Shown: in pieces, positions 24,492 to 33,873 of the stretch
Position numbering within the stretch: position 1 is the first letter of the stretch
Layout: each line of letters opens with the position of its first letter
NCBI RefSeq assembly: GCF_004365915.1
Contig: NZ_SODI01000001.1
Location: 868,001-932,000 of the forward strand
Direction: 5' to 3'
Origin: Cryobacterium psychrophilum
GTDB lineage: Bacteria; Actinomycetota; Actinomycetes; Actinomycetales; Microbacteriaceae
Length of the DNA stretch: 64,000 nucleotides
The notes under the pieces: model-generated
Databases searched by the model: none
What the model was told of the DNA's origin: nothing
Seen by the model: only the letters and a program-made list of their open reading frames with translations
Program-made: the position numbers and the translations under genes

Positions 24492-24738
24492 GAAGGGGGT
24501 TCCTTTCCCCTGACGCCATACAGAACGTGCCAGGAGAGATGTGTGCAGCGACTGATCGCGCTGCGAGTGAACCAATCCGACAAATGAGGGGGATTGGTGT
24601 GAACACACACAGCCACGGTCTAACGACGCAATAGCAGTGAGTTACAGGGAATGCACCGGAGAAGAGGTCGCAGTTATCGCGGTTTCTATCGGGTACGCAG
24701 CCACTCTAACACTTCCGCACGCCGCGAAAAGGCACCGA
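24492..24738. other. rho leader region
   Basis: About 250 bp between rho and the thrB terminator contain no convincing gene. Two inverted repeats can form hairpins in the rho leader: 8-bp arms at 24571-24578 and 24591-24598, and GCAGCG/CGCTGC at 24546-24564. rho mRNAs are often autoregulated through long leaders, but no specific element is recognisable here. Confidence 0.4.
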
Positions 24739-24777
24739 GGGGCGCCTCGACGCGGTACTACCGCTTCGAGACGCCCC
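24739..24777 (-). terminator. Terminator after thrB
   Basis: Two 19-nt arms (24739-24757 and 24759-24777) pair with two mismatches. The hairpin lies 10 bp beyond the thrB stop on the minus strand and is followed by a short T-rich stretch (CCTTTTCG), closing the hom-thrC-thrB operon. Confidence 0.8.
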
Positions 24778-24786
24778 ACGTTCGAG

Positions 24787-25734
24787 CTACGCGGCCGCGT
24801 CGCTGACAATCGGCGCGACGGTCGCACCCTGAAAGTCCACGGCGAGCATCAGAGCCCGCCAGGGCGTTTCTGATTCCTTCGCCACGAGCTCGGCGGCGAC
24901 GAGGCGCTGCCCCGGGTCGCTCGCGAGCACGAGAATCGATGGTCCGGCACCGGAGACAACGGCAGCGAAACCGTGCTCACGCAGCAGCGAGATGAGGCGA
25001 TTCGTCTCCGGCATGGCCGTGGCACGGTAACTCTGGTGCAGCTTGTCTTCCGTGGCGGTGAGCAGAAGCTCTGGGCTCTGGATGAGCGCCGCAATCAGCA
25101 GCGCCGACCGTGACAGGTTGAAGACGGCGTCTTCGTGGGGCACCGACTCCGGCTGCAGGCTGCGGGCCAGCGCCGTGGACATCACGTGCTCCGGCACGAA
25201 GACGAGCGGCTTCACACCGCGGTGCACCATGAGCTTCTTGTGCTTGGGACCCTCGGGGGTCATCCACGCAATGGTCAGACCGCCGAACAGAGCGGGGGCC
25301 ACGTTGTCGGGATGCCCCTCCATTTCGGTGGCGAGGGCAAGCAGCGCTTCGGCGTCGAGGTCGACGATTCCCTCCAGCAGCCCCTTGGCCGCGAGAATGC
25401 CCGACACGATTGCCGCACCCGATGATCCGAGACCCCGGCCATGCGGAATCACATTCTGCGCGATCAGGTTGAGGCCGGGCATCCGCTGCCCATAGGCGGC
25501 GAAGGTGTGCGCGATCGCTCGCACGACGAGGTTGGTTTCGTCGGTCGGAACCTCACCCTCCCCCACACCGTGCACCTCAACGGTGACGCCGGGTTCGTCG
25601 CGCACGCGCACTTCGAGGTGGTCATACTGGGCCAGGGCGAGACCGAGCGTGTCGAAGCCCGGTCCGAGGTTCGCCGTGGTGGCCGGAACCTGAACCGTTA
25701 CGGCTCGGCCGGCAAACGAGGGTGTCTCGCTCAT
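24787..25734 (-). CDS. thrB: Homoserine kinase
   Basis: A 315-aa GHMP kinase phosphorylating homoserine in threonine synthesis. The N-terminal VPATTANLGPGFDTLGLAL and the ATP loop IPHGRGLGSSGAAIVSG are diagnostic. ATG 25734 overlaps the thrC stop by 4 bp; the longer frame adds 32 residues inside thrC that lack homology. Confidence 0.96.
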   Translation of the reverse strand: MSETPSFAGRAVTVQVPATTANLGPGFDTLGLALAQYDHLEVRVRDEPGVTVEVHGVGEGEVPTDETNLVVRAIAHTFAAYGQRMPGLNLIAQNVIPHGRGLGSSGAAIVSGILAAKGLLEGIVDLDAEALLALATEMEGHPDNVAPALFGGLTIAWMTPEGPKHKKLMVHRGVKPLVFVPEHVMSTALARSLQPESVPHEDAVFNLSRSALLIAALIQSPELLLTATEDKLHQSYRATAMPETNRLISLLREHGFAAVVSGAGPSILVLASDPGQRLVAAELVAKESETPWRALMLAVDFQGATVAPIVSDAAA

Positions 25735-26882
25735 GCTTTGCCCAGCCCAAGAACGCTGGCAACTTCGGCGGTGTCGACGGGCACAATCGTGGGCGTCACG
25801 TCGGAACCGTCGGCGGTGCGAAGGGCCCACTGCGGGTCTTTCAAACCGTGGCCGGTGACGGTGATAACAATCGTCGCGCCGGCGGGAATGAGGCCAGCCT
25901 CTGAGCGTTCGAGCAGGCCGGCCACGCCGATGGCGGAGGCCGGTTCAACGAAGATGCCCACCTCAGCGGAGAGGATGCGATGCGCTTCGAGGATCTTGGC
26001 GTCGGTGATGGCCCCGAAGTAGCCGTCGCTGTCGGCGCGGGCCTTGATCGCGAGATCCCACGATGCCGGATTGCCGATGCGGATGGCGCTCGCAATCGTG
26101 TCGGGGTTCTCGACGCGGTGTCCGAGCACGATGGGTGCGCTGCCGGAGGCCTGGAAGCCGAACATGCGCGGGAGCTTTGTGGTGGCGCCGCGCGCCACCT
26201 CTTCGCTGTAGCCGCGGTGGTACGCCGTGTAGTTTCCAGCGTTGCCCACGGGAACGAAGTGGAAGTCGGGGGCGTCGCCGAGAACCTCGACAACCTCGAA
26301 CGCGGCCGTCTTCTGGCCCTCGATGCGGTCGGGGTTCACCGAGTTCACGAGGTGAACCGGGTAGTTTGCGGCGAGATCGCGGGCGATGTCGAGGCAGTCG
26401 TCGAAGTTGCCCTGCACCTGAAGCAGCTGGGCGTTATGCGCCACAGCCTGGCTGAGCTTGCCCATGGCGATCTTGCCCTCGGGCACGAGCACCGCGGCGG
26501 TGATGCCGGCGTGCGTGGCGTAGGCCGCGGCAGACGCCGAGGTATTACCGGTCGAGGCGCAGATGACGGCCTTGGCGCCGTCCTCCATCGCCTTCGAGAT
26601 AGCCATGGTCATGCCGCGGTCCTTGAACGAACCGGTGGGGTTCATGCCCTCGAACTTGATCCACACCTTCGCACCCGTGCGGGCGGAGAGCGCCGGTGCG
26701 GGGATGAGCGGCGTGCCACCCTCGCCCAGGGTGATGATGGGCGTGGCGTCGGTGACATTGAGTCGATCCGCGTATTCACGCAGCACCCCGCGCCACTGCC
26801 GCGATGGGGGTGACTTGACTGCGGCCAGAACGGACTCGTCCGCGCTGGACGACTTCAGGCTGGTCTCTCGTACGACGGACAT
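25731..26882 (-). CDS. thrC: Threonine synthase
   Basis: A 383-aa PLP enzyme converting O-phosphohomoserine to threonine. The PLP lysine lies in NPTGSFKDRGM and the substrate loop in STGNTSASAAAY. It overlaps hom by 1 nt (TGATG) and thrB by 4 bp, so all three genes are translationally coupled. The first 25 residues are a short, poorly conserved extension, and an internal start cannot be excluded. Confidence 0.96.
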   Translation of the reverse strand: MSVVRETSLKSSSADESVLAAVKSPPSRQWRGVLREYADRLNVTDATPIITLGEGGTPLIPAPALSARTGAKVWIKFEGMNPTGSFKDRGMTMAISKAMEDGAKAVICASTGNTSASAAAYATHAGITAAVLVPEGKIAMGKLSQAVAHNAQLLQVQGNFDDCLDIARDLAANYPVHLVNSVNPDRIEGQKTAAFEVVEVLGDAPDFHFVPVGNAGNYTAYHRGYSEEVARGATTKLPRMFGFQASGSAPIVLGHRVENPDTIASAIRIGNPASWDLAIKARADSDGYFGAITDAKILEAHRILSAEVGIFVEPASAIGVAGLLERSEAGLIPAGATIVITVTGHGLKDPQWALRTADGSDVTPTIVPVDTAEVASVLGLGKA

Positions 26883-28216
26883 CAGACTCCTTCAACTCTC
26901 AAAACGGATGCGACGGTGGTGACAAAACGGTTGGCCGCGAGATCGCGCACGGTAGCGGCAAGTGCGGCTTCCGTGGCGTCGTGTGTTCCGATCACAAGGG
27001 TAGCCGTGGCGGACACGGCCGCACGACTCACGGTCTTGGCGACAGCAGGGGTCATGGACTGTTCCACCAGCGCGAGCGACACGTGGTGGTCGCTGAACAC
27101 GCTGGCAACCTCGGCGAGCACGCCGGGCTCGTCGGTGACCTCAAGGGTGACCGCATACCGCGTCATCACACTGCCGATGTCGAAAACCGGGAGCTCGGCG
27201 TGGCTTGAAGCCGCGACACCGGGGCCGCCGGCCACATGGCGACGTGCCAGGGACACGAGGTCACCGAGAACGGCCGAAGCCGTCTCCACTCCCCCGGCGC
27301 CGGCGCCGTAGAACATCAGGCTGCCGGCCGCTTCAGCCTCGACGAACACCGCGTTGTTGGCGCCGTGCACCGCCGCGAGCGGGTGGCTGCGCGGCACCAT
27401 GGCGGGATACACCCGCGCCGAGACCCCATCGACACCGTGCTCGTCCGTGAAACGCTCACAGATGGCGAGCAGCTTCACGACGTAGCCGGCCTTGCGCGCC
27501 GATTCGATCTGGGCCGGCGTCACAGACGTGATGCCCTCCCGGTAAACGGATTCGAGCGGCACCGTCGTGTGAAAAGCCAGGCTGGCCAGAATGGCCGCCT
27601 TCTGGGCGGCGTCGTACCCTCCGACATCGGCGGTCGGGTCGGCCTCCGCATAGCCGAGGGCCGTGGCCGAAGCGAGTGCTTCTTCGAGGGAGTCTCCCGC
27701 TTCGTCCATGCGGTCGAGGATGTAGTTCGTCGTGCCGTTAACGATGCCGAGGATGCGAACGACGCGGTCGCCGGCGAGGCTTTCGCGCAGGGGGCGCAGG
27801 ATGGGGATCGCCCCGGCAACGGCGGCCTCGTAGTTGAGCTGGGCGCCGACCTGGTCGGCGGCAGCGAAGAGCTCCGCGCCGTGCTCGGCGAGCAGCGCCT
27901 TATTCGCTGTCACGACGTCTGCGCCGGAATTGATGGCGAGCAGAATGTAGCTGCGGGCCGGTTCGATGCCGCCCATGAGCTCGATCACGACGTCGGCGCC
28001 GAGAATGAGGGATTCGGCATCCGTGGTGAAGAGTTCCTTGGGCAGGTCCACGGTGCGCTCGGCGTTCACGTCGCGCACGGCGATGCCCACCAGTTCGAGG
28101 CTTGCGCCCACTCTGCCGGCCAGTTCGTCGCGCTGCTCGAGGAGCAGGCGAGCGACCTGGGCGCCTACGGAGCCGCCGCCCAGCAGGGCGACTCGCAGGT
28201 TGCGGTATTCGATCAT
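26882..28216 (-). CDS. hom: Homoserine dehydrogenase
   Basis: A 444-aa NAD(P)H enzyme reducing aspartate semialdehyde to homoserine. The Rossmann motif LLGGGSVGAQVARLL is N-terminal, the catalytic core includes GIVNGTTNYILDRM and YAEADPTADVGGYDAAQK, and a C-terminal ACT domain (LEVTDEPGVLAEVASVF) gives feedback control by threonine. It overlaps lysA by 4 bp. Confidence 0.97.
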   Translation of the reverse strand: MIEYRNLRVALLGGGSVGAQVARLLLEQRDELAGRVGASLELVGIAVRDVNAERTVDLPKELFTTDAESLILGADVVIELMGGIEPARSYILLAINSGADVVTANKALLAEHGAELFAAADQVGAQLNYEAAVAGAIPILRPLRESLAGDRVVRILGIVNGTTNYILDRMDEAGDSLEEALASATALGYAEADPTADVGGYDAAQKAAILASLAFHTTVPLESVYREGITSVTPAQIESARKAGYVVKLLAICERFTDEHGVDGVSARVYPAMVPRSHPLAAVHGANNAVFVEAEAAGSLMFYGAGAGGVETASAVLGDLVSLARRHVAGGPGVAASSHAELPVFDIGSVMTRYAVTLEVTDEPGVLAEVASVFSDHHVSLALVEQSMTPAVAKTVSRAAVSATATLVIGTHDATEAALAATVRDLAANRFVTTVASVLRVEGV

Positions 28217-29664
28217 CGGGTGGTTCCTCCATCATGTGCGGTGGTCGAGCCACTGTTGTTGGTCGTGTCTACGCGCTGGTCGTGGCCCCAGCCAGCATCG
28301 CGCGCCAGCAAGTCGGCGATTGTTTCGCCGCGCACGAGCACGCGGGCCTGCCCGCCCGAAACAGCGACGACGGGCGCGCGGCCCAGGTAGTTGTAGTTGT
28401 TGGCGAGCGACCAGCAGTACGCGCCCGTCGCCGGAACCGCCACGAGATCGCCGGGGGCGACATCGCCGGGAAGGTAGTCGGCACTCACCACAATGTCGCC
28501 GCTCTCGCAGTGCTTGCCGGCCAGGCGCACGAGTACGGGGTCGGCCGACGAGACGCGATTGGCCAGGCGAACGGAATAGTCCGCGCCGTAGAGCGCCGGA
28601 CGCACGTTGTCGCTCATGCCACCGTCGACGCTCACATACAGCCGGGTGTCGCCGGAGACGTCTACGGGCTTCGTCGTGCCCACCTCGTAGAGTGTCGCCC
28701 CGGCCGGTCCGATGATGACCCGCCCGGGCTCGAAGGCCACGGTGGGTATGGGGATGCCGCGGCGCGTGCACTCGGCGGAGACAATGTCGGCCAGTCGCGC
28801 AGCCAGCTCCCCGATCGGCGTGGGGGTGTCGGCGTTTGTATAGGCGATGCCGAAGCCGCCTCCCAGGTTGAGCTCGGGAACCGGGCCGCCATCGAGCAGG
28901 TCGGCGTGCACCGCGAGCAGCCGTGAGGCGCTCTCGGCGAAGCCGTCGGCGCCGAAGATCTGCGAGCCGATGTGGCAGTGCAGACCGATGAACCGCAGCG
29001 ATTTCTCGGCACGAATGAGGGCAACGAGCCGCGCAGCGTCGCCCAGCACGACACCGAATTTCTGGTCTTCATGCGAGGTCGCAAGGAATTCGTGGGTGGA
29101 GGCGTGTACTCCGCTGTTCACACGCAGCCGCACGTTGAGAACGACCCCGTGCCTCGCGGCGGCCGCGGCAACCCTCGCGATCTCGATTTCGCTGTCGATC
29201 ACGAGCGAGCCGATGCGCACGCGTGCGGCCTCGTCGATCTCCGCGAGTGATTTGTTGTTGCCGTGGTAGCCGAGGCGGGCGGGGTCGGCACCGGCGGCGA
29301 GGGCGACCGCGAGTTCCCCGGTGGTGCACACGTCGATGTTCAGGCCGGCATCGAGCATCCAGCGTGCGATCTCGATCGACAGGAACGCCTTGCCGGCGTA
29401 ATACACGTGCACCTCGCCGCCGATACGGGCGAATTCGGTCTCAAAGACGCGCAGCAGCTCGGAGGCGCGACTGCGGGCATCCGCTTCGTCAACTACATAG
29501 AGAGGCGTGCCGAATTCGGCGACAAGGGCGGAGGCGCTGACACCGCCGATCTCGAGTTCGCCGAGGGCGGTGCGTGAGGCGTTCGCGGGCCAGAGGCCGG
29601 GTGCGAGGGCGTTGGCGTCGGGGGGCAGGGCGAGCCATGCCGGGGCGAGCGGGTTCGGTGGCAC
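28213..29664 (-). CDS. lysA: Diaminopimelate decarboxylase
   Basis: A 483-aa PLP enzyme for the last step of lysine synthesis. The PLP lysine lies in YYAGKAFLS, the fold-III barrel shows LHCHIGSQIF and LNLGGGFGIAY, and the active-site Cys/Glu pair is in GKHCESGD. GTG start at 29664. It opens the lysA-hom-thrC-thrB run, so lysine and threonine branches are co-transcribed. Confidence 0.97.
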   Translation of the reverse strand: MPPNPLAPAWLALPPDANALAPGLWPANASRTALGELEIGGVSASALVAEFGTPLYVVDEADARSRASELLRVFETEFARIGGEVHVYYAGKAFLSIEIARWMLDAGLNIDVCTTGELAVALAAGADPARLGYHGNNKSLAEIDEAARVRIGSLVIDSEIEIARVAAAAARHGVVLNVRLRVNSGVHASTHEFLATSHEDQKFGVVLGDAARLVALIRAEKSLRFIGLHCHIGSQIFGADGFAESASRLLAVHADLLDGGPVPELNLGGGFGIAYTNADTPTPIGELAARLADIVSAECTRRGIPIPTVAFEPGRVIIGPAGATLYEVGTTKPVDVSGDTRLYVSVDGGMSDNVRPALYGADYSVRLANRVSSADPVLVRLAGKHCESGDIVVSADYLPGDVAPGDLVAVPATGAYCWSLANNYNYLGRAPVVAVSGGQARVLVRGETIADLLARDAGWGHDQRVDTTNNSGSTTAHDGGTTR

Positions 29665-29821
29665 GAGTGTAAACCTCAGAAGGATCGGGTGCGCGAGCGG
29701 TGTGGCGCGGGCGGGAATACCGAGCGAGCGAACCCGGATTGGTCCCTGAAGCCGAGCTTGCAGCCGCAGGATGCGGGCCAGCTGGTATGAATTCTAGCGA
29801 ACCTGGGTGTGGGAGCCGAAA

Positions 29822-30577
29822 TCACCCGGGGCAGGTGCCCAGGGTGGCGAGCGACTGCGTGGTGAGCACTAGTGTGCTTGAGTCCAGCGTAATACGTGCC
29901 CGCTCGGGGGTGACATCCGCGCTCCGCACGGCGACTTCCGCGGGCAGGTATTTCGCCACGCAGATGCGGATCGGGGTCTGCCCCAGCACGGTCGCCACGA
30001 TCCCGCTCAGGTCGAGGGTGCCGAGCTCGGTCGTCACCTGCGCGCCGGTCGGCGTGAAAAGGAGAGAGTCGGGGGTGGTCGACGGGGTCGCGGTGGCGAG
30101 GTAGCCGGTCGTGATTCCGAGCACGTCGAGGTTTCCGGTGTAGGTCACCTCATCCGTCCCGAGCACGAGTTCTGTCTCGGGCGGGGTGCCTGCGGCGTGC
30201 GCGAGGTTGTTGAGCGCCTCGGGCGTGAGGTCGATGGTGGCCACCACATGACCGATGCTGCCGCCCAGTTTCGGCTGTACATCGGCGGCCACGACACGAA
30301 TGGATGCCGGCACGCCGTCGACCGTGAGCCGCGGTGCCGTGAGCTCCACCTCGTCAAAACTGCCGGTTACATACTGGGTGATCACGGAGACACCGCCGAT
30401 GGACACGTTCACGTCACCCGTCGCCGACGCCGGGAGGGCATCGCGAATCTGGCTCTCCGCCTGCCCCTCGGCAAAGGCACGCAACCCGAAGTCGACGAGA
30501 AAAAAAGCACTGACGAGCAACCCCACCATCACGACGAGCATGATGAGGCGGCCGGGACCGCGGCGTTTGCCGGCCAT
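29822..30577 (-). CDS. DUF2993 (LmeA-like) membrane-anchored protein
   Basis: A 251-aa protein with one N-terminal membrane helix (about residues 11-32) and an extracytoplasmic DUF2993 domain. The pattern FAEGQAESQIRDAL and the repeated beta segments are typical. The mycobacterial homologue LmeA binds phospholipids and helps lipomannan maturation; whether that holds here is unknown. It starts 2 bp after the argS stop and probably shares its transcript. Confidence 0.8.
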   Translation of the reverse strand: MAGKRRGPGRLIMLVVMVGLLVSAFFLVDFGLRAFAEGQAESQIRDALPASATGDVNVSIGGVSVITQYVTGSFDEVELTAPRLTVDGVPASIRVVAADVQPKLGGSIGHVVATIDLTPEALNNLAHAAGTPPETELVLGTDEVTYTGNLDVLGITTGYLATATPSTTPDSLLFTPTGAQVTTELGTLDLSGIVATVLGQTPIRICVAKYLPAEVAVRSADVTPERARITLDSSTLVLTTQSLATLGTCPG

Positions 30578-30579
30578 TT

Positions 30580-32256
30580 CTACATCTTTTCCGGAGCGGC
30601 CACGCCGAGCAGACCGAGGCCGTTGCGAACGACCTGGCCGGTGGCGTCGTTGAGCCAGAGGCGGGTGCGGTGCACGTCGGTGATGGGTTCTTCACCGAGC
30701 GGGATGACGCGGCAGTTGTCGTACCAGCGGTGGTAGTAGCCGGCGACCTCTTCGATGTAGCGGGCAACACGGTGCGGTTCGCGCAGCTCGGCGGCCTGCG
30801 CCACGACGCGGGGGAATTCCTGCAGCACACCGAGCAGGGCGGATTCGCTGTCGTGCACGAGAAGCTCGGGCGCAAAGACCGTGCGTTCCACGCCGGAGGC
30901 GGCGGCGTTGCGGGCGACCGAACACGTGCGGGCGTGGGCGTACTGCACGTAGAACACGGGGTTCTCGTTGGTGCGCTTCCCGAGCAGGTCGAGGTCGATG
31001 TCGAGCTGTGAGTCGCTGCTGGAGCGCACGAGCGAGTAGCGACCGGCGTCGACCCCGACGGCGTCGACGAGGTCATCGAGGGTGACGATGGTTCCGGCGC
31101 GCTTGCTCATGCGCACCGGTTCGCCGCCCTTGAGTAGGTTGACCATCTGGCCGATGAGAATCTGCAGGTTCACGCCCGGCTCGTCGCCGAAGGCGGAGAC
31201 CATGGCCATCATGCGTCCCACGTAGCCGTGGTGGTCGGCGCCGAGCATGATCAGGCACTGGTCGAAGCCACGCTCGCGCTTGTCAAGGTAGTAGCCGAGG
31301 TCGCCGGAGATGTAGGCCGGTTCGCCGTTCGAGCGAATGATGACGCGGTCACGGTCGTCGCCGAAGGTTGTGGTGCGCAACCAGATGGCGCCGTCAGCCT
31401 CGAAGATGTGGCCCAGCTCGCGCAGGCGGGCGATCGCTCGGTCAACGGCACCGGACTCATGCAGGGAGTCTTCGTGGAAGAACACGTCGAAGTCCACGCC
31501 GAAACCGTGCAGCTTCTCTTTGATCTCCGTGAACATGAGGTCAACGCCTACCGAGCGGAAGACCTCCTGCTGGTCGTCGCGGGCGAGGGTCGCGATGTCG
31601 CCGTCGTAGAGGCCCACGACCGTGTTCGCGATGTCTGCGATGTACGCTCCGCCGTAGCCGTCTTCTGGGGTGGACTCGCCCAGGTAACTCGCGAGCACGC
31701 TACGAGCGAAGCGGTCGATCTGCGAGCCGTGATCGTTGAAGTAATACTCGCGCGTGACATCCGCCCCCTGCGCCGTGAGCACGCGGGCGAGGCTGTCGCC
31801 TACGGCCGCCCAGCGCACACCCCCCATGTGCACGGGGCCGGTGGGGTTCGCGGAGACGAATTCGAGGTTGATCTTGAGGTCGTCGTAGAGGTGACCCGTG
31901 CCATAGGAGGGGCCCGCCTCAACGATTTTCTTGGCGAGTGCGCCGGCGGCGGCGGCTTCGAGGCGAATGTTGATGAAACCGGGACCGGCAACCTCAACGG
32001 ATGCGACGTCGTCGAGCTTCTCAAGCCCCGCGGCCAGCTCTGCGGCGATTTCGCGCGGCGACGTGCCGAACGGCTTCGCGATCTTCAGGGCGATGCTTGA
32101 GGCCCAGTCGCCGTGATCGCGGTTTCGTGGGCGTTCGAGGGTGACGTCCGACACGGAGAGGCCGAGGTCCACCGCGTCGTTCTCACCGTCGTGTCGGCGC
32201 TCACCAGCTTCGCTGATGAGGTCGAAGAGGGTCTGGGCAAGTTCGGCGGGAGTCAC
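30580..32256 (-). CDS. argS: Arginyl-tRNA synthetase
   Basis: A 558-aa class I synthetase. The HIGH-like motif is in [18 protein letters not shown] (HMGG form) and the KMSKS-like motif in [11 protein letters not shown]. The N-terminal Add1 domain and the C-terminal DALR anticodon domain ([16 protein letters not shown]) are present. GTG start at 32256. A cognate tRNA-Arg(CCG) gene lies 0.7 kb away. Confidence 0.97.
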   Translation of the reverse strand: MTPAELAQTLFDLISEAGERRHDGENDAVDLGLSVSDVTLERPRNRDHGDWASSIALKIAKPFGTSPREIAAELAAGLEKLDDVASVEVAGPGFINIRLEAAAAGALAKKIVEAGPSYGTGHLYDDLKINLEFVSANPTGPVHMGGVRWAAVGDSLARVLTAQGADVTREYYFNDHGSQIDRFARSVLASYLGESTPEDGYGGAYIADIANTVVGLYDGDIATLARDDQQEVFRSVGVDLMFTEIKEKLHGFGVDFDVFFHEDSLHESGAVDRAIARLRELGHIFEADGAIWLRTTTFGDDRDRVIIRSNGEPAYISGDLGYYLDKRERGFDQCLIMLGADHHGYVGRMMAMVSAFGDEPGVNLQILIGQMVNLLKGGEPVRMSKRAGTIVTLDDLVDAVGVDAGRYSLVRSSSDSQLDIDLDLLGKRTNENPVFYVQYAHARTCSVARNAAASGVERTVFAPELLVHDSESALLGVLQEFPRVVAQAAELREPHRVARYIEEVAGYYHRWYDNCRVIPLGEEPITDVHRTRLWLNDATGQVVRNGLGLLGVAAPEKM

Positions 32257-32287
32257 ACCTTTAATCTTACCGGCCCCTCACTCTTGG

Positions 32288-32293
32288 TAAGGT
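32288..32293 (+). promoter_or_regulatory. -10 element of the 32.3-kb lipoprotein gene (leaderless)
   Basis: TAAGGT followed by 6 nt and then the GTG start; no ribosome-binding site could fit between them. Confidence 0.5.
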
Positions 32294-32299
32294 CAACGC

Positions 32300-32944
32300 G
32301 TGACTGACTCTCGTGCTACCCCAGTTCTTGCTCGCGCTCGTCGGCGTCATTCCGGCGTCATTCTGGCAGGTAGCGCTCTCGCGCTGCTCGTTCTCACCGG
32401 ATGCACGCCTGCGGATTCGACGTCCCCCAGCGCCTCCGCGACGCCCACGGCGAGCGCAGCGGCCACAGCGAGCGCAACACCGACACCGACGCCGACACCC
32501 ACGCCTGAGCCCACCGGCACGCCCGTCGCTTACAAGTGCGACCAGATTCTCACGGCGCAGGATGCCTACGACTTCAACCCGAACTACGGCACCGCGCCCG
32601 GTTACGAACCTGCCGACGGCAGCCTCGCCGCCACCGCAGTAAAGTACAGCGGCGTGTCGTGCGGGTGGTCGAACCAGTCGAGCGGTGAGGTCATCGCGAT
32701 CTCTGTCGCCCAACCGGAAGATGCACTGAACACGACACTGAAGGATGCGGCGATCGAGGGCAGCCAGGTCGTTCCGACCTACAGCACCTCCCCCGAAATC
32801 GAGGGCTTTTTCACCGTGAGCGCCGGCACCGGCCAGGTACAGGTCTTCAACGGCACGTATTGGGTCACGCTCAGCTCCCCCGCCTTCTTCGAGCCGGGCG
32901 ACGCGCAGTCGCTCGTGGCGACGGTGCTCGGCCACCTGGGCTAG
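32300..32944 (+). CDS. Secreted lipoprotein, function unknown
   Basis: A 214-aa protein with a lipobox: after Arg-rich residues 11-17 comes a hydrophobic stretch ending ALLVLTGC, with Cys about residue 35 as the lipidation site. A flexible Ser/Ala/Thr/Pro linker with TP repeats (about 40-72) joins it to a small folded domain of about 140 residues with two Cys. Divergent from argS. The domain was not recognised. Confidence 0.85.
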   Translation: MTDSRATPVLARARRRHSGVILAGSALALLVLTGCTPADSTSPSASATPTASAAATASATPTPTPTPTPEPTGTPVAYKCDQILTAQDAYDFNPNYGTAPGYEPADGSLAATAVKYSGVSCGWSNQSSGEVIAISVAQPEDALNTTLKDAAIEGSQVVPTYSTSPEIEGFFTVSAGTGQVQVFNGTYWVTLSSPAFFEPGDAQSLVATVLGHLG

Positions 32945-32981
32945 TCACCCGCCACGGGGTGCTAACCTTATGAACACCCTG

Positions 32982-33053
32982 GCCCCCATAGCTCAGGGGA
33001 TAGAGCACTGCCCTCCGGAGGCAGGGGCGGCAGTTCGAATCTGCCTGGGGGCA
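32982..33053 (+). tRNA. tRNA-Arg (anticodon CCG)
   Basis: A 72-nt cloverleaf. The acceptor arms GCCCCCA and TGGGGGC pair with discriminator A. The anticodon loop is CTCCGGA on a CTGCC/GGCAG stem, the T arm is GGCAG-TTCGAAT-CTGCC. CCA is not encoded. It serves as a presumed integration site, because the end of an integrase gene begins 31 bp downstream. Confidence 0.96.
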
Positions 33054-33064
33054 CACTCGCCAGA

Positions 33065-33082
33065 TCCGCGTAATCACGCGGA
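33065..33082 (+). terminator. Hairpin after the tRNA-Arg
   Basis: TCCGCGT/ACGCGGA arms (7 bp) around the loop AATC, 12 nt after the tRNA; a probable transcript end. Confidence 0.55.
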
Positions 33083-33083
33083 A

Positions 33084-33315
33084 CTAAGCACCTTTCGACG
33101 CTTCGCCTGATGTTGTCAAATCGTGGTTTGCCCACATTTTGCCCACATTCATTTTAATAATGACCTGATTCAGGGCAGCTGCAACGCTGTCAAGGTCCGC
33201 ATCAAAGAGATCGCTGTACGTGTCCAGCGTCTCTTTTGCTGACGCATGTCCGAGCATTCTCTGAAGCGCTTTTACGTTGGCACCCGCCGATACAGCCAAG
33301 CTCGCGCACGTATGG
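33084..33315 (-). pseudogene. Tyrosine integrase, C-terminal remnant
   Basis: The minus-strand frame ending at 33084 carries the last catalytic part of a phage-type integrase: HTCASLAVSAGANVKAL, LGHASAKETLDTYSDL with the nucleophile Tyr. Homology stops at 33315, exactly where an IS21-type terminal sequence begins, between the Arg and His of the expected HxxRHT motif. The N-terminal domains and the other catalytic residues are missing. Position and orientation next to a tRNA 3' end are typical of an integrated element. Confidence 0.85.
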
Positions 33316-33357
33316 TGGCGAGTAGCGCTTGGTGGTAGCGCCAGTCCAGGCAGGTGG
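33316..33357 (+). repeat. Solo IS21-type terminal sequence (scar)
   Basis: This segment starts TGGCGAGTAGCGCTTG and matches the terminal repeats of the complete IS21 element at 37454 and 43537 over about 40 positions before diverging. No transposase genes accompany it. It cuts the integrase gene. Confidence 0.85.
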
Positions 33358-33426
33358 TGTGTTATGAGACTCATCGTCCGCGAAGTGATGAGATTTAGTG
33401 TCCACGATGTCACGAGATAACACACC
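33356..33426. repeat. 71-bp inverted-repeat unit, probable end of another insertion element
   Basis: Perfect 10-bp arms GGTGTGTTAT (33356-33365) and ATAACACACC (33417-33426) flank two imperfect direct repeats, GAGACTCATCGTCC and GAGATTTAGTGTCC. This resembles the compound ends of insertion sequences; the element was not identified. Confidence 0.5.
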
Positions 33427-33873
33427 AACAACGTGGACTACCAGTACCAAAAGCAACTACCCGCCATCTAAATCTCTATTACTGTATGTTGATTCTATTA
33501 ATATTGAGGCGGGATGCACGGGCCTGCTCGCCTAAGCGACCGCAGGCTTTCTGAGCTCGTGGATATCGAGGGCCGTCAATGTATAGCCTGACAAACACAC
33601 AACCAGAATCCATCTTGGCCTCACCCGAGCCTGACGTAGGGCCTCACCGTACCGAACCGCGATGAGGCATTGGATAAGCAACCCCAGTAGTGCAGGCCCG
33701 GCGTGTCGGCTCCGCTGGCCCCGTCCCCCGCCGGCGAGCACAAAAGGCCTGAAGAGTGGATCATCGGCCCTGCCATTTCCCGGCGGACTCGCACAGGGCC
33801 ACACGTCAAGCGGCAACTGCCCCTGGGGCAGCTCGGGAATGACTCCACCGAGCCGAGATGTAGACTCGCCTCC
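33427..33873. other. Non-coding stretch with an AT-rich patch
   Basis: No convincing gene. Positions 33465-33515 are clearly more AT-rich than the rest of the window (for example TATTAATATTGA). A -10-like TAGACT (33861-33866) lies 7 nt before the next lipoprotein gene. Confidence 0.5.

Noticed and set aside
22353..24587. 744-aa plus-strand open frame opposite rho
   Set aside because: Shadow of the GC-rich rho gene; composition is leucine/valine repeats mirroring the Asn/Gln block, with no domain.
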